A DNA stretch of 64,000 nucleotides from Acidobacteriota bacterium (GTDB lineage: Bacteria > Acidobacteriota > Terriglobia > Acidiferrales > UBA7541): contig JACQDE010000087.1 of NCBI GenBank assembly GCA_016201285.1, positions 51,694 through 115,693 of the forward strand, in the 5' to 3' direction. Below are positions 27,187 to 36,462 of the stretch, one piece after another; the first letter of the stretch is position 1; the number at the start of each line of letters is the position of its first letter. A program made the position numbers and the translations under genes. The notes below the pieces were generated by a model. It did no database searches and had not been told where the DNA came from. It worked only from the letters and a program-made list of their open reading frames with translations.

Positions 27187-28398
27187 TTACTGCAACACTA
27201 CCTTTTGTCCTTCGTTCAGTCCGGAGACGAGTTCCGTCTTCACGCCGTTCGAGATGCCCAGCTTGACCTGCTTCTTCGCCCGGCCCTTGTCGGCCTTCGC
27301 GTCGGGGATTTCGATCGAGGCGTTGCGGTCCTTGTCGTAGATCACCGCCGCTTCCGGGATCAGCAGCACGCCCTTCTTCTCCTCGAGGATGATCTCGGCG
27401 TTGGCGCTCATGTTGGCCTTGAGCTCGCCGCCGGGGTTGAGGATCGACACGCGCACTTCGAACGTGGTGACGTTGTCCTTCTCCTTGCCCAGTGGAGAAA
27501 TCTTCGTCACCTTCCCGGTAAATTTCTTGTCCTTGAACGACTCCACCACGATGCGTGCCGGCTGGTCCAGATAGACCTTGCCGATATCGGCCTCGTCCAC
27601 CTTGCCGAGCACATAGACTTCGCTCACGTCGCCCAGCGTCATGACCAGCGTGGCCTGAGAGCCGTTGACCAGGATGGAGCTGACCGCGTCGCCCACCTGG
27701 ACGTCCCGCGAGAGCGCTAGGCCGTCCATCGGGCTCACAATCGTCGAATTGCGCAGGTCTTCTTCGGCGCGGTCGAGCGCCGCCTGCGCCTGGGCCACTT
27801 GCGCCGCGGCGCGCGACAGCTCGGCGCGCGAAAGCGCCACACTGCGCAGCGCCGAGGTCTGCTTGTTCAGCGCCATCTGATAGACCTTCTCCGTATCTTC
27901 CACGGCCGACTTGGCGACCAGGCCGTCCTTATAAAGGTCCTGGGCGCGTTCCATGTTCTTCTTCAGGAAGGGCACGTCGGGGCCTTCGGCCTCCACCTGG
28001 TTGCGCTCCACTGCGGCCTTTGCGGCTTCCTGCGCGGCCTGCGTGGCCTGCAGCGTGGCCCGCGCTTCGCGCACCCGCGCCTGCAACTCTTCCTTGTCGA
28101 GATCGCAGAGCAACTGCCCGGCCTTCACGCGCTCGCCGTAATCCACGTAGAGTTTCTTCACGATGCCGCTGGCCTTGGACTTGATCTCCACTTTCACCAG
28201 CGGCTGAATCTTTCCAGTGGCGACGACGGAGCGGGCGATATCGCCCTTCTCCACCGCGGCCAGCTTGGACGGATCAATCTCCTTGCTCGGCTTCAGGGCC
28301 ACCGCGCCCCCCGCGATGGCTGCCACGACAACGACGGCAATCACCGTAAAAAGAATCCAGCGCCGGCGTTTTTTCCCGTTCTTGCCATTACCCGCCAT
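27187..28398 (-). CDS. HlyD/MacA-family periplasmic adaptor
   Basis: The 403-residue membrane-fusion protein has one N-terminal membrane helix (residues 14-33, WILFTVIAVVVVAAIAGGAV). A lipoyl-like half-motif follows (IKSKASGIVKKLYVDYGERVKAGQLLCDLD), then a long alpha-helical hairpin rich in Ala/Gln/Glu (about 105-215), the second lipoyl half (STIVSPMDGLALSRDVQVGD) and beta-barrel domains. Such adaptors bridge an inner-membrane transporter to a TolC-like channel. The four permeases downstream are the likely partners; neither an ATPase nor an outer-membrane channel is encoded nearby. Confidence 0.93.
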   Translation of the reverse strand: MAGNGKNGKKRRRWILFTVIAVVVVAAIAGGAVALKPSKEIDPSKLAAVEKGDIARSVVATGKIQPLVKVEIKSKASGIVKKLYVDYGERVKAGQLLCDLDKEELQARVREARATLQATQAAQEAAKAAVERNQVEAEGPDVPFLKKNMERAQDLYKDGLVAKSAVEDTEKVYQMALNKQTSALRSVALSRAELSRAAAQVAQAQAALDRAEEDLRNSTIVSPMDGLALSRDVQVGDAVSSILVNGSQATLVMTLGDVSEVYVLGKVDEADIGKVYLDQPARIVVESFKDKKFTGKVTKISPLGKEKDNVTTFEVRVSILNPGGELKANMSANAEIILEEKKGVLLIPEAAVIYDKDRNASIEIPDAKADKGRAKKQVKLGISNGVKTELVSGLNEGQKVVLQ

Positions 28399-28656
28399 GT
28401 TCGTGCACCTCTCCCCTTTCGGTGAACGCTCTTACCTACAGATACGCGGCACCGCGGGAATTGTTCCCTTGCCGAATCTGGAGTTCATCCCCCACAGCAG
28501 GTGGTCCATCCGCCATCATCTTAGACGCCGCACTGCGCATTTGGTTTGGATCGCAAACGACCATGCCGGGGGCGCAACAGCGCAAAAAATATCAAGCGGC
28601 CCCGGTCATGCACAAGTAGATTGCTCCCCGAGGCTCCAGTACTCGGAGGATAGCAG

Positions 28657-29034
28657 ATGCGAGACACGAAGAAAGCTGTTTGGTACGGCTTCCTGCTGTG
28701 GCTGATTCCGTTTTGTGTGGCCGTGGCTCTCTTCCGGGTGAGAACGGACAACCGGCCCCTGTTCGACTCCATCATGCCCGTGGTTTTGACGGTATGCGTG
28801 ATGTGGCTTCTCAATCTATACTTCCAGGCGGCGACTGGGAATGTTGTGCGGGAGGCGCTGCTGCTCGGCGGGCTGTGGCTGCTGATGAGCCTCGCGCTCG
28901 ACTATCCCATGTTTTCTTATGGCCCGATGAAGATGTCCCTGGCCGAGTATGCTTCCGACATTGGCGTGGCGTATCTGCTGATTCCAGCGGCCACCATCGG
29001 CGCGGGATTCCTTCTGCGCAGGAGAACAGCCTGA
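28657..29034 (+). CDS. Small four-helix membrane protein, unknown function
   Basis: The 125-residue protein has about four membrane segments (AVWYGFLLWLIPFCVAVALF; IMPVVLTVCVMWLLNLYF; ALLLGGLWLLMSLALDY; IGVAYLLIPAATIGAGFLL). The ATG at 28657 follows GAGGATAGC. I do not recognise a named family with confidence. Its stop codon overlaps the apparent start of the AraC-type regulator, so the two are probably co-expressed and the regulator may control it. Confidence 0.8.
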   Translation: MRDTKKAVWYGFLLWLIPFCVAVALFRVRTDNRPLFDSIMPVVLTVCVMWLLNLYFQAATGNVVREALLLGGLWLLMSLALDYPMFSYGPMKMSLAEYASDIGVAYLLIPAATIGAGFLLRRRTA

Positions 29035-29930
29035 GAGCGGAAACGCAGGGCTCCTATCAGGAACGGATTCTGCGGGTGCTGGTGCATGTCCAGCAGCACC
29101 TGGACGAGCCTCTGCCTCTGGAAGAGCTGGCTGCCGTGGCGTGTTTTTCTCCCTTTCATTTCCACCGTGTTTTTCGCGGCATGGTCGGTGAGTCGGTGAA
29201 GGAGCATGTCCGGCGGTTGCGTCTGGAACGAGCGGCGCTCCGGTTGAAGTCCAGCCGCGAGCCCATCGTGCAGATTGCTCTGACCGCCGGGTACGACGCG
29301 CACGAATCGTTCACCCGCGCTTTCCGCGTGGTATTCGGGATGAATCCTTCGGAGTATCGCGATGCGCGACACACATCCCAGTGGCCCGATTCACCCTCCC
29401 GCGTGCACTTTTCTCCCGACGGCCCCTTTCAAGACTTTCAGCCGGCGCCCTGGCTGGGCAGGCCTTTGGAGGCACAAGTCCGCCCTTTCTCTCCGAGGCG
29501 CGTGGCGTTTGTTCGCCACGTGGGGCCCTATCACAAGGCGGGCGACGCCTGGGAGCGGTTGATGGCCTGGGCCGGACCTCGGGGCCTGTTGGGTCCGCAA
29601 CTAGCGCTGCTTGGCATCGTGCACGACGACCCGGAGACCACTCCGCCGGAAAAATGGCGCTACGACGCGGCCATCGTTGTCGGCGAAACTGTGTGCGCGG
29701 AACGCGATGTGGGAATCCAGGAACTGCCGGGAGGAAAATACGCCGTCGCCACACATCAGGGCGCATACGCAACTCTCGGCCGATGCTATGCCCGCTTGTG
29801 CAGCGAATGGCTCCCCAAAAGCGGTCACGAAATGGCCGCTGCTCCCGCGCTCGAAATCTATCTGAATTCACCGAAGACGACCAAGCCCGCAGAACTGCTC
29901 ACCGAGATCTGGCTTCCGCTTGTCGCGTAA
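29031..29930 (+). CDS. AraC-type regulator with GyrI-like effector-binding domain
   Basis: About 299 residues: an AraC helix-turn-helix pair (LEELAAVACFSPFHFHRVFRGMVGESVKEHVRRLRLERAA and IALTAGYDAHESFTRAFRVVFGMNPSEYR) in the first 110 residues, then a GyrI/Rob-like ligand-binding domain (PRRVAFVRHVGPYHKAGDAWERL to LTEIWLPLV). The start is uncertain: no ATG, GTG or TTG lies in frame just before the conserved YQERILRVL. A CTG at 29031 overlaps the upstream TGA as CTGA and is used here; the next candidate, a GTG near 29071, would trim the first helix. Confidence 0.85.
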   Translation: MRAETQGSYQERILRVLVHVQQHLDEPLPLEELAAVACFSPFHFHRVFRGMVGESVKEHVRRLRLERAALRLKSSREPIVQIALTAGYDAHESFTRAFRVVFGMNPSEYRDARHTSQWPDSPSRVHFSPDGPFQDFQPAPWLGRPLEAQVRPFSPRRVAFVRHVGPYHKAGDAWERLMAWAGPRGLLGPQLALLGIVHDDPETTPPEKWRYDAAIVVGETVCAERDVGIQELPGGKYAVATHQGAYATLGRCYARLCSEWLPKSGHEMAAAPALEIYLNSPKTTKPAELLTEIWLPLVA

Positions 29931-29947
29931 TTCGAATCGCGCTGGCC

Positions 29948-31363
29948 TCACCAGAGGCCGAGCACCCTCCACCACACCAGCCCCAGGCCCAGCCAGACGG
30001 CGAGATTGAACAGCACGACGACGAAGCCCACGCGCCACCAGGTGACCTGGCCCACGTAGCCCGAGCCAAAGAAAATCGGCGCCGGGCCGGTGCCGTAGTG
30101 CGTGAGCGAGGCGTTCAGGTTGGAGAAGAACGCCAGAGCCAGCGCCGCGACCAGCGCCGGGGCGCCATTGGCCACCGCCAGCAGCAGAAACGCCGGGTAC
30201 AGCGCGGTGATGTGCGCCGTCATCGATGCAAAGCCATAGTGCACATAGGTGTAGGCCAGCACCAGCGCCACCAGCGCCGCCAGCGGGCTCCACCCGCGCA
30301 ACCCCGAGGAAAGCGCATCGGTGAACGCCTTGATCACTCCGAGCTGGTTCAGCCCGCCGGCCATCATGATCAGCCCGCCGAACCAGATCAGCGCATCCCA
30401 GGCGCGCCGCTCCTCGACCACGTCGTCCCAGCGGATCACGCCCGAAAGCACGATCAGCGAGACGCCACCGCAGGCAATCACCGCGGGGTGCAGCCCGTGC
30501 CAGCTCTGCGTCACCCATCCGGAGATCACGGTGACCAGAATGGCGACGAGCGCGACTTCCGGCCTCGACATCGGCCCAATCGCCTGCAATTCCCGTTGCG
30601 CCAGCGCGCGGGCTTCCGGCGTGCGCTGTAGCTCCGGCGGGTCGAGACGGAAGATGAGCCACGGCAGCACGCCGACGGAGATCGCCGCCGGCACGCACGA
30701 CGCCAGCGCCCACGTGTTCCAGGTGAGATCCACATTGGCGATGTCTTTGGCGAATTTTGCGGCCAGCGGATTGGCCGCCATGCTGGTGAGGAAGATCGCG
30801 GCCGTGGTGCAGCCGATGTGATAGGCGCATTGCATCAGATACGCGCCCAGCCGCTGCGCCGTCGGGCCCGGGTGCGAATCGTAGCTTTCCGCCAGGCTCC
30901 GCGCGATTGGAAAAATGATGCCGCCGGCGCGCGCCGTGTCCGACGGAATGAATGGAGAAACCACCAGGTCCGCGCCCGCCAGCGCGTAGCCCAGCCGCAG
31001 CGAGCTCGTCCCAAACCAGCGCACGAAGAGAAACGCAATGCGCCGGCCGAGACCCGTCTTCACCACCGAGCGGGAAAAAAGGAACGCGGCCACGATCAGC
31101 CAGATCGTCGGATTCGCGAAAGCGGAGAAGGCCATCTCCGCCGTAACCGTCTTCGTCAGCCCCGCCAGCGTGATCGCCAGCAGCGTGATCGCGCCCATCG
31201 GCAGCGGCTGTGCGATCAGCCCAATCACCGTCGCGACAAAAATAGCGAGAAGACGCCAGCCCTGCACGCTCACGCCAGCCGGGCGCGGCAGCAGAAGAAT
31301 CAGCAACCCGGCGGCGAGAACGATGGCCCAGCGGACCAGGCGGTTCGGTGCGAAGGCCCCCAT
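29948..31363 (-). CDS. DASS/SLC13-family anion transporter
   Basis: With the ATG at 31363 the protein has 471 residues, the usual length for the divalent anion:sodium symporter family; an upstream ATG at 31432 would add 23 residues that do not look membrane-bound. Eleven or so membrane segments are visible, with family landmarks SRSVVKTGLGRRIAFLFV, SPFIPSDTARAGGIIFPI and SNLNASLTHYGTGPAPIFFGSGYV. These resemble the 2-oxoglutarate/malate and citrate/succinate exchangers. The substrate cannot be fixed from sequence; a C4 or C6 dicarboxylate is likely. It is convergent with the AraC-type regulator. Confidence 0.88.
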   Translation of the reverse strand: MGAFAPNRLVRWAIVLAAGLLILLLPRPAGVSVQGWRLLAIFVATVIGLIAQPLPMGAITLLAITLAGLTKTVTAEMAFSAFANPTIWLIVAAFLFSRSVVKTGLGRRIAFLFVRWFGTSSLRLGYALAGADLVVSPFIPSDTARAGGIIFPIARSLAESYDSHPGPTAQRLGAYLMQCAYHIGCTTAAIFLTSMAANPLAAKFAKDIANVDLTWNTWALASCVPAAISVGVLPWLIFRLDPPELQRTPEARALAQRELQAIGPMSRPEVALVAILVTVISGWVTQSWHGLHPAVIACGGVSLIVLSGVIRWDDVVEERRAWDALIWFGGLIMMAGGLNQLGVIKAFTDALSSGLRGWSPLAALVALVLAYTYVHYGFASMTAHITALYPAFLLLAVANGAPALVAALALAFFSNLNASLTHYGTGPAPIFFGSGYVGQVTWWRVGFVVVLFNLAVWLGLGLVWWRVLGLW

Positions 31364-31443
31364 GGCGCGGGCATCGTAGGTGGAGGGAAAAGAGAAGTCA
31401 ACGGGAAGAAATGGCGCTCGCCGCCCGTTCAACCGTCAAGCAA

Positions 31444-31812
31444 TCAGGATTTGAATTTGATGGGCGTCAGGAGATGGATGGCAATGCCTCGACGGCCGCC
31501 GGAGAGCGAGTCCACGCGGACCACTCGCGCGAGATACTCCATGTTGAGCGCGCCGGGAGCGGTGGAATACGGCGTCGTGACGAACAGGCGCAAGCCGGCG
31601 ATATAGTCTTTGCGCTCGGTGACGAAATAAACGCCATCGCGAGAAATGTTCACGGTGGTCAGCACTTCTTCGAATTCGTTTTCGACAAACCCCGACGGGC
31701 GCACGCGCACCTGCTGTGCAATCTTCAGCCGGCGGCTGCGCCGGCGCTCGGCTGGATCGGGTCTTCCGCTCCGGACAGGATCAACATGCGTTGTGCTTGG
31801 CCCCAAGCTCAT
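31444..31812 (-). CDS. PilZ-domain protein
   Basis: With the ATG at 31812, behind GGTGGAAGAA, the product has 122 residues. It carries the PilZ c-di-GMP-binding signature: an arginine patch (ERRRSRRLKIAQQVRVRP) followed by a DxSxxG-like element (TVNISRDGVYFVTE). The second motif has N in place of the first D, so nucleotide affinity is uncertain. A frame extension to 31914 exists but lacks family similarity. PilZ proteins adjust motility, pili or surface polysaccharide in response to c-di-GMP. No effector gene is adjacent. Confidence 0.82.
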   Translation of the reverse strand: MSLGPSTTHVDPVRSGRPDPAERRRSRRLKIAQQVRVRPSGFVENEFEEVLTTVNISRDGVYFVTERKDYIAGLRLFVTTPYSTAPGALNMEYLARVVRVDSLSGGRRGIAIHLLTPIKFKS

Positions 31813-31999
31813 TTCTTCCACCCCCCGCGATGCATCTCGAATAGCATCAAACGGTGCAACGAAGCTGGGCACGCAAATTGCCGAACCTGGAGTGGATTTG
31901 CACACATTCCACACGACTTAGGCGAAGAGAGTACGCAGGCGAGTGTGCCGGAATGAACCAGAGGTCGCCGGGGACACATCCCGAATGTCTCGGATGCGC

Positions 32000-34474
32000 T
32001 CAGGACTCGCGGCGCAAGCGAAGCGAATTCGTCACCACGGAGACGGAACTAAAGGCCATCGCGCCCGCGGCGAGCATCGGGTTCAACAAGCCAGCCACCG
32101 CGAGCGGAATGAGCAGCACGTTGTAGGCGAAGGCCCAGAAAAGGTTTTGCCGAATAATCCGGACGGTGCGCCGGCTGAGCGCGATCACCCGCGGCACCGC
32201 GCGCAGGTCTCCGCCCACCAGCGTCACGTCCGCCGCCTCGATGGCCACTTCGGCGCCGCTGCCAATAGCGATGCCCAGGTCAGCCTGGGCCAGTGCCGGC
32301 GCGTCGTTGATCCCATCGCCCACCATGGCTACCACTTTGCCCTGCTGTTGAAGCTCGGCAATGACGCGGCTTTTTTCGCCCGGCAGCACTTCGGCACGGA
32401 CGTGTTCAATGCCGGCAGCGCGGGCGATCGTCTCGGCCGTGCGCCGGTTGTCGCCGGTCAGCAGCCAGACGTCGAGGCCGGACTTTTTCAGTTGCGCCAC
32501 CGCTTCGGGCGCTTCGGGCTTCAGGCGGTCCGCCAGGGCGATCGCACCGACAAGAAATCGCCCGATCGCCATCAGCATCACCGTCTTCCCTTCCGCTTCA
32601 AATCGATCGAGAGTCTCCTGCGCGGCGGCCAGATCCACGCCGTTCTCCGTCATCAACGCAGATTTGCCGATCAGGATTTTCCCGCGCGACGTATTAGCCT
32701 CGAGTCCTTTGCCCGGAATCGCTCGGAAGCCCATCACAAACGCGCTTCCGGCTACGGACTTTTCCGCAGCGTGTCGCACCACTGCCTTCCCGAGCGGGTG
32801 CTCCGAGTCGGCCTCGACCACGGCGGCCAGCCCAAGCACATCCTCCGGTGTCCACTGCGGCTCGAGCGGCGTCACGTCGGTCACTTCCGGACGGCCCCGC
32901 GTGAGCGTGCCGGTCTTATCGAGCACGACGGTATTCAGCCGGCCTGCGCCTTCCAGCGCTTCGCCGCTCTTGACGATCATCCCGCCCTCGGCGCCTTTGC
33001 CCGTGCCCACCAGGATGGCCGTCGGCGTGGCCAGGCCCATCGCGCAGGGACAGGCCACAATCAGCACCGCCACTGCGTGCTGCAGGGCCTGCGCAAAGCC
33101 GGCATCGCTCAGAAAACTCCAACCGGCCAGCGTCAGCAAAGCAATGACGATCACCGCGGGAACGAACACCGCCGAAACGCGGTCGGCCAGCCGTTGGATC
33201 GGCGCCTTCGAGCCCTGTGCCTGCTCGACGAGACGAACCATCTGTGCCAGCGTTGTGTCCTCGCCGACGCGCGTGGCCCGCGCGCGCAGCAGTCCATCGT
33301 GATTCAGCGTTCCGCCGGTGAGGGTGTCACCGGGCTTCTTTTCCACCGGCAGGCTCTCGCCGGTCAGCATGGATTCGTCCACCGCGGAGTGCCCTTCCAG
33401 GACGGCGGCATCTGCCGGAATTTTCTCACCCGGGCGGATGACCAGAGAATCGCCGGCGCGGATTTCGGCAACGGGGATCTCCACCTCCGCGCCATCGCGC
33501 ACCACGCGCGCAACGGAGGGCTGCAAGCGAAGCAGGTGCTGGATGGCCTCCGAGGCGCGGCTCTTGGCGCGCGTCTCCAGAGTGCGGCCCAGAAGAATCA
33601 GCACAATGATGACAACGGCGGTGTCGAAGTACCACAGGTGACTTCCTGCCCCGCTCACCACGGCCCACGTGCTGTAGAGGTATGCGGCGGTGGTGCCGAG
33701 CGACACCAGCGTATCCATCGTCGCCGACCCCGAACGCGCCGCGCGCACCGCGCCGGAATGAAATTCCGCGCCCGCAATCAGCCATACCGGCAACGAAAGC
33801 CCCAGCAGCCACCAGCCCAGCCCCGGCCAGTGCGGCATCCACATGTTCAGCACCGCAACCGGGAAAGAAAGCGCGGCGGCCCAGAGGAGCGTGCGTCCCA
33901 GGCGGCGCAGTTCCCGCGTGCGCCGATCGGCGAGTGATTCCACGGGCGCCGCCGTCGCGGGCTTCGCTGCCGCAGAGGGCGCGGCAAGCTGACGAATAGC
34001 GGCCACTTCGTACCCCGCACCGTGCACCGCTTCCATGAGTTTTTCCTGTGATATGCGTCGCGGGTCGAACGCCACGCTCGCCCACTCCGTGGCCAGGTTC
34101 ACCGTGGCGGAACTCACGCCCTCGAGCTTCCGCAGCGCGTCTTCGATGCGTACGACACAGGAAGCGCAGTGCATCCCCGCAATATCCAGCTCCGCCTGAG
34201 CCGTCTGGGCCGCGGCACCGGCAACGGTTGCCGGGCGATGGATCACATCCGCCTTATAACCGGCGGCTTCCACTTTTTTCAGAATGTCTGCCTCGGCCGC
34301 GAGAGCCGGGTCAAAGCGCACCTCGGCGCGCTCCGTGGCCAGGTTCACGGTCGCGGCAACGCCGGGCAACGAGTTGACAGCGCTCTCGATGCGCGACACA
34401 CACGAGGCGCAATGCATCCCGGTAATGGAAAGCGTGAGGGACTGCTTCTGGTTCGTTGGAGACGCTGTGGCCAT
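32000..34474 (-). CDS. copA: Copper-type P1B ATPase with two N-terminal heavy-metal domains
   Basis: The 824-residue P-type ATPase has two HMA domains, each with GMHCASC (residues about 19-25 and 99-105), and eight expected membrane segments. The CPC metal site is in [14 protein letters not shown], the phosphorylation motif is DKTGTLT, the HP motif lies in SEHPLGKAV, and the hinge is [18 protein letters not shown]. These define a P1B-1 Cu(+) exporter of the inner membrane. The ATG at 34474 begins a short linker before the first HMA. It is divergent from a tiny HMA-like protein without the cysteines; no CueR- or CsoR-like regulator is adjacent. Confidence 0.95.
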   Translation of the reverse strand: MATASPTNQKQSLTLSITGMHCASCVSRIESAVNSLPGVAATVNLATERAEVRFDPALAAEADILKKVEAAGYKADVIHRPATVAGAAAQTAQAELDIAGMHCASCVVRIEDALRKLEGVSSATVNLATEWASVAFDPRRISQEKLMEAVHGAGYEVAAIRQLAAPSAAAKPATAAPVESLADRRTRELRRLGRTLLWAAALSFPVAVLNMWMPHWPGLGWWLLGLSLPVWLIAGAEFHSGAVRAARSGSATMDTLVSLGTTAAYLYSTWAVVSGAGSHLWYFDTAVVIIVLILLGRTLETRAKSRASEAIQHLLRLQPSVARVVRDGAEVEIPVAEIRAGDSLVIRPGEKIPADAAVLEGHSAVDESMLTGESLPVEKKPGDTLTGGTLNHDGLLRARATRVGEDTTLAQMVRLVEQAQGSKAPIQRLADRVSAVFVPAVIVIALLTLAGWSFLSDAGFAQALQHAVAVLIVACPCAMGLATPTAILVGTGKGAEGGMIVKSGEALEGAGRLNTVVLDKTGTLTRGRPEVTDVTPLEPQWTPEDVLGLAAVVEADSEHPLGKAVVRHAAEKSVAGSAFVMGFRAIPGKGLEANTSRGKILIGKSALMTENGVDLAAAQETLDRFEAEGKTVMLMAIGRFLVGAIALADRLKPEAPEAVAQLKKSGLDVWLLTGDNRRTAETIARAAGIEHVRAEVLPGEKSRVIAELQQQGKVVAMVGDGINDAPALAQADLGIAIGSGAEVAIEAADVTLVGGDLRAVPRVIALSRRTVRIIRQNLFWAFAYNVLLIPLAVAGLLNPMLAAGAMAFSSVSVVTNSLRLRRES

Positions 34475-34544
34475 CGCTCCTTATTTTAGATGATTCCGGA
34501 GCGGAACTGGATCTAGCAAATCGTTCGCGTGATAAGATTCGGAT

Positions 34545-34778
34545 ATGACATTGATGGAGATTACCTTTGAACTGCGATCACCGCTGACGGCGGAACAGGT
34601 TCGGCAACTGGGGAATTTCTCCAACACGTACGGCCTGCGCCGTTTCCGCATGAGCGACGAAGGCAAGCGGCTTACATTCGAGTACGATGCCTCGCGGCTG
34701 AAGGAAACGCAGGTGGCGCATGTGTTGGGACAGGCGCGGATCTCGGTTGTCCGGCGCGTGGATCCTTTGGCTTGTTAG
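34545..34778 (+). CDS. Small HMA-like protein lacking metal-binding cysteines
   Basis: The 77-residue protein has a predicted beta-alpha-beta-beta-alpha-beta order: MEITFELRS, a helix from LTAEQVRQLGNF, RRFRMS, RLTFEYD, a helix from RLKETQVAHVLGQ, and ISVVRR. That pattern fits a heavy-metal-associated ferredoxin-like fold, but the CxxC pair is absent. It is divergent from copA with a 70-base gap, and a TAAGAT box ends six bases before its ATG, suggesting a leaderless transcript. It could be a structural partner or a decayed chaperone. The fold assignment is inference. Confidence 0.65.
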   Translation: MTLMEITFELRSPLTAEQVRQLGNFSNTYGLRRFRMSDEGKRLTFEYDASRLKETQVAHVLGQARISVVRRVDPLAC

Positions 34779-34792
34779 GCAACGGCGGCAGG

Positions 34793-35047
34793 AAAAAGAG
34801 AGAGGGCTCCCGCCTGGGAACGAGAGCCCCCCAGAGTACGCTTCGTAGTCCCGGCCTAGGCGAGCCGGGGCTGGGGTCATCCATCCTAGCTTCCCTCTCA
34901 GAGGCAGGTGGGAGCGCTTCGTTTCCTCCGGTGCGCGGGCCCCTTCCCCCCCGCACATCGAATTGACGAATCGCGGTGAAGCGTACCCATGCTCCCTCCA
35001 TCTGCAAACCAATTGCCAGCTAGTGGGAACTTGGTTTTCCGCCAAAC
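34793..35047 (-). ncRNA. Structured minus-strand RNA, candidate 6S RNA
   Basis: On the minus strand a TATAAT box (35059-35054) is followed about 7 bases later by a region of about 255 bases rich in pairing and ending in an intrinsic terminator (GGGCTC...GAGCCC then TCTCTCTTTTT). Inside, GGTACGCTTC (34987-34978) pairs at long range with GAAGCGTACT (34846-34837). Between them are hairpins GTGCGGG/CCCGCGCAC, CCTC/GAGG after CCCACCTG, and CCCGGC/GCCGGG. No reading frame looks protein-like. A long closing stem, a large bubble and a CACCTG-plus-hairpin on the 3' side resemble 6S RNA, but this identity is a guess from memory of the family. Confidence 0.55.
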
Positions 35048-35053
35048 TATCGT

Positions 35054-35059
35054 ATTATA
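35054..35059 (-). promoter_or_regulatory. -10 box of the structured RNA
   Basis: A perfect TATAAT on the minus strand; the expected start is near 35047. The -35 region is weak. The rest of the gap to the PhoD gene (35060-35264) shows no gene. Confidence 0.5.
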
Positions 35060-35264
35060 AGGACTTGCTTCTGCATTCCACCACAGCGTCCATCCTCTCC
35101 TCAGCTCGCCAAACCAGTTCGGGAATCTCCCGTCCCGCTTCGGGCGGCTGGCCTAGGAGACGCGTCCGCCTCTTCGCACTCGATACCCCGAGTATTCACA
35201 CTTTCCAATAAGTCTTGAGGGCGCGAAGGAAAAGCTCTGGCAGGAACTGCGGCGCGCGTGAACC

Positions 35265-36353
35265 CTATGGTTGCGCAGGGGTACGAACGACGCCCGGTTG
35301 CAGCAGGCTGAGCGGAATCTTCCGCTGGATGGCGATCTCGCCGTCGGCGTCGCGAATCTGGAGGGAAATGCGCGGGTCGGCGCGCTCCCAGTCCATCTCG
35401 ATGACGCCGAAGTTGTCGCCCCAGTTCAGCGTGCCCACGCGGTGGCGGTTGGCTTCATACGGCCGCCAATTGTGCCGCGCCACATTCAGCCCGCTCGAGG
35501 TCAGGTCGTAAAGCGGATAGCCAACGCCGCCGTCCATCATGGAAAGCTCCGCGAGATGCCGGTCTCCACTCAAAAAGAGCACCCCGCGGGCGCCGGTCAA
35601 GCGGATCAAGTGGAACAGCCGCTGTCGCTCGAGTGGAAGATTCGCCCACTTTTCCCAGCCATGATCTTCCGGAATCACCTGGATGCTGGACACGAGGAAA
35701 CGAATTTCCGCGGGGACGCGGAGCTGTTCTTCGAGCCACTTCCACTGCTCTTCGCCGAGCATCGTCTTGGCGGGGTCGGTGTCCGGGACGTAGCGGCCCG
35801 TGTCGGGAGCAAAATTTCCGCGCTTAAGCGGGCTGCGGTTGTAGCGTGTATCGAGAAGAATGATCTGGACGCGCTTGCCCGCCGGGCCATAGAGCTGTGC
35901 GTCGTACATGCCTGCGCGGGTGCGGCGCGGAGAATCCTTTGGCTCGCCGAAGAAATCGAGGAAATCCGCGCGAAACTCGTCACGGGCGGTAAAATCGGCG
36001 CCGCCGTCGTTCACTCCGAACTCGCCGTCGTCCCACACGGCCAGCATGGGCGCGGCCCGCCGCAGCCGCGCAAATCCGGGCACGGCACCCAGCCTGGCGT
36101 AGGCGGCGAGGCGCGCGGCGCGGTCCTCAGTGCCCTGGTTCACGTACACGGCATCACCGATGGAGAGATACAGACCGGGCTTCACCGCGAGAATCGCTTC
36201 CCAGATGGGCTGCGGCTGGTTCTGGTCGGCGCAGGAGCCGAAAACAATCCGCCGAAGCGGCTGCGCAGCGTCTTTCTGGGCATCGGCGGCGAACCCACAA
36301 ACGAGAAGGAAAGCGGCGAGCACGACACAAATTCGTTTTGGATTTGGCATCAT
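35265..36353 (-). CDS. PhoD-like secreted metallophosphatase
   Basis: With the ATG at 36353 the protein has 362 residues and begins with a signal peptide ([25 protein letters not shown]); the longer frame to 36590 adds non-signal sequence. The PhoD/alkaline phosphatase D-like metal-site elements are visible: [42 protein letters not shown] and [11 protein letters not shown]. Families with this pattern hydrolyse phosphomono- or diesters outside the cytoplasm. It is divergent from the interrupted porin gene, sharing a 109-base promoter region. Confidence 0.9.
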   Translation of the reverse strand: MMPNPKRICVVLAAFLLVCGFAADAQKDAAQPLRRIVFGSCADQNQPQPIWEAILAVKPGLYLSIGDAVYVNQGTEDRAARLAAYARLGAVPGFARLRRAAPMLAVWDDGEFGVNDGGADFTARDEFRADFLDFFGEPKDSPRRTRAGMYDAQLYGPAGKRVQIILLDTRYNRSPLKRGNFAPDTGRYVPDTDPAKTMLGEEQWKWLEEQLRVPAEIRFLVSSIQVIPEDHGWEKWANLPLERQRLFHLIRLTGARGVLFLSGDRHLAELSMMDGGVGYPLYDLTSSGLNVARHNWRPYEANRHRVGTLNWGDNFGVIEMDWERADPRISLQIRDADGEIAIQRKIPLSLLQPGVVRTPAQP

Positions 36354-36462
36354 TTTTTCTCGGCGCCCGGCGCGGGCGGCATCCTTAGCCGTCACAGCAT
36401 AGCGTAATGCGCCGGTCTTGATAAGATATGGAGCTTTGCCGAAGCCCATGGGAGGAATCGTC

